Shown: positions 28,991 through 33,900 of the stretch, piece by piece
Layout: each line of letters starts with the position of its first letter
Numbering within the stretch: the stretch's first letter is position 1
IMG/VR virus record: IMGVR_UViG_3300027741_000162
Span: 1 to 33,900 of that record
Direction: 5' to 3' (one strand)
Source: a virus
DNA length: 33,900 nt
The notes under the pieces: model-generated
What the model was told of the DNA's origin: nothing
Seen by the model: only the letters and a program-made list of their open reading frames with translations
Databases searched by the model: none
Translations under genes and position numbers: made by a program

Positions 28991-29154
28991 TAGTTACTCT
29001 CCTTTAATTTCTTTAGCATAACTTCGTAGGCATTGTAAGCACCTTCGGCATAAGCATAATCATAATCTAGGTTATGTTTATCGGCTACTTTCATATCCTT
29101 TTTAAACTCTCGCATAGCCTTTTTAATAAACTTGGTTAGTTCTTTAATTTCCAT
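28990..29154 (-). CDS. small helical protein
   Basis: A 54-residue, Lys/Tyr-rich helical protein (MEIKELTKFIKKAMREFKKD...). Coupled on both sides by TAATG. Sequence AYAEGAYNAYEVMLKKLKES could form a second helix. No family. Confidence 0.6.
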   Translation of the reverse strand: MEIKELTKFIKKAMREFKKDMKVADKHNLDYDYAYAEGAYNAYEVMLKKLKESN

Positions 29155-29396
29155 TAGTTTCGCCAGTCCTCTCCGATAACTCTCATCAAAGCATTAGGGC
29201 TAACTTTTAGAACAGAACATAGGGCAGACATAGTTCCACTCGGTATCTCTCGCTGTAAATGAAAGTACCTAGACAGACTAGATTTCTGGAAACCTGTTGC
29301 TATTGCGAACTGGTTGAGTGATTTGTAGCCGAGTTTCTTGTATCTGGCTACGAACCATACCCAAGCGATTTCCTTTTGCTTATTAGTTTTTAACAT
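29154..29396 (-). CDS. XRE-type helix-turn-helix regulator
   Basis: The 80-residue protein has a helix-turn-helix in NQFAIATGFQKSSLSRYFHL and a C-terminal VLKVSPNALMRVIG, the pattern of XRE/Cro-like repressors. It lies in the middle of the operon and is a candidate for its autoregulation through sites in 33348-33900. It overlaps the preceding gene by 14 bases. Confidence 0.75.
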   Translation of the reverse strand: MLKTNKQKEIAWVWFVARYKKLGYKSLNQFAIATGFQKSSLSRYFHLQREIPSGTMSALCSVLKVSPNALMRVIGEDWRN

Positions 29397-29766
29397 TTGT
29401 TTCCTCTACTTCCTGATTTAAATATTCGCTAAACTGTTTAACGAAATCTTCCTGTGTGTAATGCGTATTTTCATATTGTACCTCGCCTGTATCGGCATTA
29501 ACAACGATAGGTGGGTTGTCCTCTGTGTAATCCACAGAACTAGCAGAGCCAATACCAAAGCCAGTAGAGCCTTTGTAATTACCCTCTACTATTGCGAACT
29601 CATAGAACGCCTGTGCCGTTAGGTAGGTGAAATCACCTACTCGTTCTGTCTTGTTTAGCAGGTTGGCTACGGCAACAGCGTTATCTGTGCCTGACCAATG
29701 ACCATATATCCTAATTATGCTGTCGTCAATTTCGCTAACGAGGTAGATAGAACTCCTATCGCCCAT
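29383..29766 (-). CDS. hypothetical protein
   Basis: A 127-residue protein opening MGDRSSIYLVSEIDDSIIRI then YGHWSGTDNAVAVANLLN. Similar openings occur in phage and mobile-element proteins, but the function is unknown. It is acidic at the end and mostly alpha/beta. It overlaps the next small membrane gene by 11 bases. Confidence 0.7.
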   Translation of the reverse strand: MGDRSSIYLVSEIDDSIIRIYGHWSGTDNAVAVANLLNKTERVGDFTYLTAQAFYEFAIVEGNYKGSTGFGIGSASSVDYTEDNPPIVVNADTGEVQYENTHYTQEDFVKQFSEYLNQEVEETNVKN

Positions 29767-29887
29767 TTGATTTGCCTTTCTTTCCTGATTTATTTGGCTC
29801 TGATGTGTAATGTAGCCAGACCATTAGGGCTAGTGTTTCTAGCCCGAATAGTCCAACTGGCAACAGAACTGCGTAGGTAACTAGCAT
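29756..29887 (-). CDS. small membrane protein
   Basis: A 43-residue protein with an N-terminal hydrophobic helix (MLVTYAVLLPVGLFGLETLA...) and a basic tail KSGKKGKSNGR. It sits five bases after the VWA gene stop. Function unknown. It might connect the soluble MoxR/VWA proteins to the membrane. Confidence 0.55.
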   Translation of the reverse strand: MLVTYAVLLPVGLFGLETLALMVWLHYTSEPNKSGKKGKSNGR

Positions 29888-29892
29888 AGTGT

Positions 29893-31962
29893 CTAGCCCC
29901 TAACTTTTCTACTCTTGATTTGATGTTTTACAACATCTCTAGCAACCTTTACCAATTCGTTAGGATTTTGGATAGTTCTAAAATCGCTAGCGTTGTGTGT
30001 GTATTGAGCAAGGCTCTTAGGGTTGGATAAGATTTGCTTAGCGTAGTCCTCGTCACCGAGCCAGACCACACTTACATAACAGCCTTGCTGTACTAGGTTA
30101 GCGATTTTCTGGTCACACACAGCAGAGTTAGACCACTCGCCGTCTGTAAGAATAAATACTAATTTAGTTTTAGCAGTTGTATTATCCATTATTCGCTTGG
30201 TTTCGTTTAGGCTGTCTATCGGGTCAGTACCACCACCAGCCTCAACTACACGAACGACAGAGGCATTAGCAGGGGTATCTCTGTCGTAGATTTCCTTAGC
30301 CCCATAACTAAAGGCAGATACAGACACCTTGCCGTTAATGCGTTCTATGCCACGCTTGATAACCCAAGCCGAACGGCAAGCCGAGCCGATAAGTGACCAC
30401 ATAGAGCCAGACTTATCTATCAAGATACTAGCCTCAATGTCGTACTCGTCGTTGCCCTCTGACCACCTATCAAACAGTCTATCTATCTGGTTGATGTCTG
30501 CGTTCATAGCCCTACGAACATTTAACTTGCCACTAGGCTTTTCTCTATCCCACGCTGGGTCACTTTCTATGCGTAGCAGTTCTAGTTCCTGTGCGAACAG
30601 CCTACTAGCAGTCACTTCCGACATCTCTGGGGTAAAGTTTCTAGCCCTACCTTTCTCTAGGGTAGATTTGCTACTCCTATCCTTTTGGATAGCCTTGAGT
30701 GTGTCTATGACCTTACGCTGTAAAGACTTATCTGCCTTAGCACGATTAACAGCCTCGTTTAATTGCTCAACTACCTCTGACTGTTCGTTGATGAAACCAG
30801 CAGTATCAGGATTAACCTCGCCTGTTTCCTTTCCAGCCTCGTTGCCAGCAGACAGCCCACCGAATAGGTTGTCTGTCTTATCGCCGTCTAGGTCTAGCAA
30901 GCCCTCTTGTTCTTTCTCGCCAACTGGTCTGCCGTTTCGCATAGGGGCTCGGTAGGTACAGCCATTAGGGTTATCAGGTAGGTCTGGCTTGCCGTTCTCG
31001 TCTTGAGGCAACAGAGCAATTAGAACTGTGATTAGGTCTTTGGCTCGGTCATACTGGCGAGGGAATACAAGCGTACGATATTCATTTATGATTTCGTAAA
31101 TAGCCTGTGCCTTATCAAACCCATATTTAGAAATAAACATCTGGGCAGATATCTTGCGTAGTTCCTGTGAGAAATACTTACGCCCAGCCAGCAGGATAAA
31201 CTGTTCGCCTAATTTCTCGGTCTTGTTCTCTAGCAGGTAATCACCCAGCAGGGCTACCATAAATGGTCTTACGCTTGGATACTTGAGTGTTAAGAAATAC
31301 TCGGCTCGGCAGTCCTCAAGGATATTAAAGACCGAGTTTCGTCTAGGGTCTGCCAATTCCTCTGTGGTATAGGTGTGGGTTAAATCGTTTCCGTCACTAT
31401 CCTTACCATACACATAAGACTTGGTTTTAGTAACTTTCTCGCCTACCCACTTACCCAACGCTGTACCAATGCGAGGTGTAAATAGCAGGTGACCGAGTTC
31501 GTGATAGTTAAGACCCTGTAAAGATAGGACTGTGTTTTCGTCAAGTTCCTTAATCAACTTGCCAGAGAACACGATATCTTTGCCGTCATTGTAGGCAGGG
31601 GCTACCTCTGTTTCGCTAACAGACACTAGAACATTTAGACCAGTTAAAATCCTGTCGGCTCGTTGATAGACAGACACCACGCTATCTAGCGTGTTGTTGC
31701 GAGAGGTGATACCACCACTAGCCCTGTCTTTCTCGCCGTCTAGGTAGAGGTCATACTCCTCTTGGATTTCCATAGATAAATGTAAGCGTTCGTTATAGAT
31801 TTCGTTTTCTGTTCTACCAGTTTCTTTGGCAACTCGCTTAACAGTATCGTCATCTCTAGCCCAGTCTTGGGCTTTGTAGCCGTTTTCATTGAGCCACTCA
31901 TAGAAACCCTTGCCAACGCTAATGCTTTCTACGGACTGTCTTGTAATCTTTGGCTTAGGCAT
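29893..31962 (-). CDS. zincin-like metallopeptidase fused to VWA domain (DUF2201/CobT-like)
   Basis: The 689-residue protein has HELGH at 154-158 with NILEDCRAE at 213-221, a candidate third zinc ligand. A charged linker spans about 350-470. The VWA domain has DKSGS (516-520), GGGTDP and LTDGEW, a full metal-dependent adhesion site. The order putative metallopeptidase then VWA matches DUF2201-type partners of MoxR ATPases, and the VWA also resembles CobT. With the AAA+ gene next to it, a chaperone or remodelling machine is likely; proteolysis or metal insertion are alternatives. Starts on the AAA+ stop (TAATG). Confidence 0.85.
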   Translation of the reverse strand: MPKPKITRQSVESISVGKGFYEWLNENGYKAQDWARDDDTVKRVAKETGRTENEIYNERLHLSMEIQEEYDLYLDGEKDRASGGITSRNNTLDSVVSVYQRADRILTGLNVLVSVSETEVAPAYNDGKDIVFSGKLIKELDENTVLSLQGLNYHELGHLLFTPRIGTALGKWVGEKVTKTKSYVYGKDSDGNDLTHTYTTEELADPRRNSVFNILEDCRAEYFLTLKYPSVRPFMVALLGDYLLENKTEKLGEQFILLAGRKYFSQELRKISAQMFISKYGFDKAQAIYEIINEYRTLVFPRQYDRAKDLITVLIALLPQDENGKPDLPDNPNGCTYRAPMRNGRPVGEKEQEGLLDLDGDKTDNLFGGLSAGNEAGKETGEVNPDTAGFINEQSEVVEQLNEAVNRAKADKSLQRKVIDTLKAIQKDRSSKSTLEKGRARNFTPEMSEVTASRLFAQELELLRIESDPAWDREKPSGKLNVRRAMNADINQIDRLFDRWSEGNDEYDIEASILIDKSGSMWSLIGSACRSAWVIKRGIERINGKVSVSAFSYGAKEIYDRDTPANASVVRVVEAGGGTDPIDSLNETKRIMDNTTAKTKLVFILTDGEWSNSAVCDQKIANLVQQGCYVSVVWLGDEDYAKQILSNPKSLAQYTHNASDFRTIQNPNELVKVARDVVKHQIKSRKVRG

Positions 31963-33347
31963 TAGTTAGCCACCTCGTCTGCCTCAAGTGAAACATCAAC
32001 AGCGATACCAAAGCCACTAGCAATACCAGCCTTAGCAGTATCAAAGACCAATTTAACAGCCTCTCGTTCATCATCAGAGAACGAGTTTAAATAGGTTTCT
32101 GTCGCATACTCAAGGTCTATGTTCTTTACATTTTTAACAAAAGCCTCAAGACCTCTGGTAGAGATAGGGGTATCTATCTCGCCTCGTTCGTGCTGTTCTC
32201 GCAACTGATTAGCAACCTCTAGCAAGGTAGCGTTTCCGATAAGTTTTTTCTCAATAGCCTTATCGTAACCAAACTCCCACTTGTGGGCAAACCTATCTTT
32301 CCACGCTTGGTTCATTGGGCGAGAGCCACGATAGTTAGGGTTGTGGTCACCGATAACAACTAGGTCTGGGTGAGCCTTGATTACCTCACCACCATTTTCT
32401 AGCAGTTGGATTTCTCGTCTATCGTCTAGCAGACCGAACAGAACTGTTGTAACTCGCTCTGGCATAAAATCTATTTCGTTTAATAGCAATACGCCACCAT
32501 TACGAACTAGGTCTGTAACAGGTCCGTCTTGCCACTTAAACACGCCAGCCTGTTCTGTCGGTATCCACATACCGAATAGGTGGCTCGGCTCTAGTCCAAT
32601 GTTGCTAGAGATGTTGTAGTAGCGATAGCCCCTAGAACTTGCCCAAGCGATAACACACATAGTCTTACCTGACCCAGCGTGACCTCTGATTAGTAGGTTC
32701 TGGTTATTTGCCTTGATGATGTCCAACATCTCAAAGTCCGTTCTGGTCTTGGTAATTTTGCGATTTAGGTAACGCTTAGCCCAAGAAATATCTGGCACGC
32801 TTGCCATTTCCATTTGTGCCTGTGGTCTTGCCATAGTTGGTACTGGGGCTGGTGTTGTCGGGGCAGTCATTACAGGAACGAAAGCGACAGCCAACTCCTC
32901 GTCTGCCTCAACCTCAACTGGGGTAATCGGGTTAATGGTTACAGGGTTGGTTCTGCGATTATCAGACACATAGTTAGATAGGCTCTGGTCACCAGCGATT
33001 AGTCTGTCGGTTAGTTCTGTAATCCAAACCTGATGTGCTTTGGCATTTTTTTCTGGGTTATACACATAGTCACCAGTAAGGTTGGTAAGCCTACTTGATA
33101 GGGCTGTTACATTTCCGTATTTGGCATTAAATACATCTGTGCTGTTGATAGCAACTGCGACAGGTAGGTTCTGTGCGACAGTCTGGGGCAAGGTAGTTAC
33201 ATCTGTGACCTTGTGCCAAGCCTGACCTCTGCCACGCTGTCCGTTAGATACTCGGTGAAATACTAAGACCTCACTCTCGGTTGGAACAATTAGGGTCTGT
33301 TCCTTTCCGTCTGTTACTGGGGTAGATACCATAAGGGCAATACTCAT
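31962..33347 (-). CDS. MoxR/CobS-like AAA+ ATPase
   Basis: The 461-residue protein has N-terminal 190 residues not recognised, then an AAA+ domain with Walker A GHAGSGKT (222-229) and Walker B LLLNEID (287-293, Asn where Asp is usual before Glu). Sensor 1 is GDHNPN (333-338) and RF (R352) follows. MoxR and CobS ATPases work with VWA partners to remodel proteins or drive metal chelation. First gene of the ten-gene minus operon. Cobaltochelatase function is unlikely, as CobN is absent here, though the phage RNR does use B12. Confidence 0.9.
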   Translation of the reverse strand: MSIALMVSTPVTDGKEQTLIVPTESEVLVFHRVSNGQRGRGQAWHKVTDVTTLPQTVAQNLPVAVAINSTDVFNAKYGNVTALSSRLTNLTGDYVYNPEKNAKAHQVWITELTDRLIAGDQSLSNYVSDNRRTNPVTINPITPVEVEADEELAVAFVPVMTAPTTPAPVPTMARPQAQMEMASVPDISWAKRYLNRKITKTRTDFEMLDIIKANNQNLLIRGHAGSGKTMCVIAWASSRGYRYYNISSNIGLEPSHLFGMWIPTEQAGVFKWQDGPVTDLVRNGGVLLLNEIDFMPERVTTVLFGLLDDRREIQLLENGGEVIKAHPDLVVIGDHNPNYRGSRPMNQAWKDRFAHKWEFGYDKAIEKKLIGNATLLEVANQLREQHERGEIDTPISTRGLEAFVKNVKNIDLEYATETYLNSFSDDEREAVKLVFDTAKAGIASGFGIAVDVSLEADEVAN

Positions 33348-33594
33348 AAGATTTGATACTTTCTGTTAGTTGTGGGGCAGACCTCTTGCCTGACCTCTCT
33401 CTCCGAGTTTATGCGATAGGCACGACATTTCCTAGAGCCATAAACCTAAATAAGCATTTATTAACCTATTGTTCATCTTTGCCTATAAAGTATCGGCAGC
33501 CGATAGAAATTACGGGGCTTTGCTTATTTCTTTGTTTCTACCTCATAGAGAGAGAACTAATAGAGAGTAAGGGATAGGTGTAGCCCTAGTGACT

Positions 33595-33632
33595 AACAGG
33601 CTAGTAACTAACCAACAGGCTAGTAACTAACC
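33595..33632. repeat. two tandem copies of a 19-base unit
   Basis: AACAGGCTAGTAACTAACC occurs twice back to back, with partial units on both sides (CTAGTGACT before, AAG after). Looks like iterons. Confidence 0.9.
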
Positions 33633-33732
33633 AAGTTCGCAAGGTAGCCCACATCTGGGCTTACCCCTGCCTCTCTTTCTGTATTGCTAGGCAGTAGCCT
33701 AGCCATTACCACAGTTTCGGCTATTTAGCAAG

Positions 33733-33756
33733 GATTATAACGAAATCGTTATAATC
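33733..33756. promoter_or_regulatory. 11-base-pair palindrome with a second half-site
   Basis: GATTATAACGA-AA-TCGTTATAATC is a perfect inverted repeat. GAAATCGTTATAA, its right half, recurs at 33818-33830. Two related sites 76 bases apart fit a dimeric regulator or initiator. Confidence 0.75.
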
Positions 33757-33900
33757 TCTCTATTCGGCTCATAGCATACTCTCTCTCTATAGTCAATAGG
33801 GTATCTCTCTCTGTTATGAAATCGTTATAACCAAGATTAACCGGCCGTTCTCTCTCTGTTAACCAGCTGTTTACTTTGGTGTGGTAAGCGTTTTGTTGCG

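Larger units (their letters stand above)
33348..33900. other. repeat-rich gene-free region upstream of the operon
   Basis: No convincing gene is seen in 553 bases. It holds a 19-base tandem repeat, an 11-base-pair palindrome with a second half-site at 33818-33832, many TCTCTC runs, and repeated TTAACC-G/A-G (33838-33843 and 33859-33864). This density suggests an operator set or replication origin. No strong promoter for the minus operon could be chosen. Confidence 0.6.

Noticed and set aside
30329-30955. 208-codon plus-strand open frame, serine and leucine rich
   Set aside because: Lies fully inside the zincin-VWA gene on the other strand, with no ribosome site or family; it is a shadow.
33353-33577. 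74-codon plus-strand open frame in the repeat-rich region
   Set aside because: Weak ribosome site, no recognisable fold, unusual composition, and overlaps the upstream region of the minus operon.
1-33900. tRNA or rRNA genes
   Set aside because: No tRNA cloverleaf with conserved TTCRA loop and no rRNA-like sequence was found by eye; small divergent tRNAs could be missed.

Overview
The window reads as part of a tailed bacteriophage genome (Caudoviricetes) from an actinobacterial host. It has about 75 tightly packed genes, mostly with 1-17 base overlaps. Phage replication and recombination enzymes dominate: T7-like PolA, RecA, RuvC, a Cas4/RecB-type nuclease, a PDDEXK resolvase-like protein and a class II ribonucleotide reductase. 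A WhiB protein points to Actinobacteria. Moderate GC, heavy use of the Leu codon CTA, leaderless-looking starts and near-consensus sigma70 promoters would fit a small-genome freshwater actinobacterium, but the host is inferred. No capsid, tail or terminase large-subunit gene is recognisable, so this is an early/metabolic half plus a lysis cassette of a larger genome.

Layout. 1-1770 (+): end of an SNF2-type helicase, an FmdB zinc ribbon, small genes, and a DNA methyltransferase that looks recently inserted between two diverged copies of one gene end. 1816-5010 (-): lysis/surface cassette with two holin-like proteins, an M23 peptidase, an acidic protein, a small membrane protein and a secreted PA14-FN3-proline-rich protein. 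5256-7226 (+): NlpC/P60 lipoprotein, a structured leader, Hsp20 behind a thermometer-like 5' UTR, and a ribbon-helix-helix protein with a leaderless-looking start. 7289-17198 (+): replication, recombination and modification genes (Dam, HTH, SSB-like, PolA, RecA, resolvase, WhiB, Cas4-like, RuvC, Nmad1). 17262-25594 (+): SpoVS, metallophosphoesterase, a run of tiny basic disordered proteins, zinc-ribbon proteins, a nucleotidyltransferase, a HAD-like protein and a large unknown. 25746-27779 (+): B12-dependent ribonucleotide reductase. 27960-33347 (-): one ten-gene operon that opens with a MoxR/CobS-like AAA+ ATPase and a zincin-VWA protein, runs through small coupled genes, and ends with a prepilin peptidase. 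33348-33900 is a repeat-rich, gene-free region upstream of that operon.

How it may fit together. The RNR supplies deoxynucleotides. PolA with the SSB-like protein copies DNA, and RecA, RuvC, Cas4-like and PDDEXK enzymes process recombination intermediates. Two methyltransferases and an Nmad1-type protein suggest base modification. M23, P60 and holin-like proteins would open the cell. The strongest candidates for undescribed biology are the MoxR/zincin-VWA...prepilin-peptidase operon with its repeat-rich control region, the methyltransferase cassette with gene-end duplication, and several RNA structures that would hide ribosome binding sites (hsp20 leader, 22575-22637, 5847-5961).
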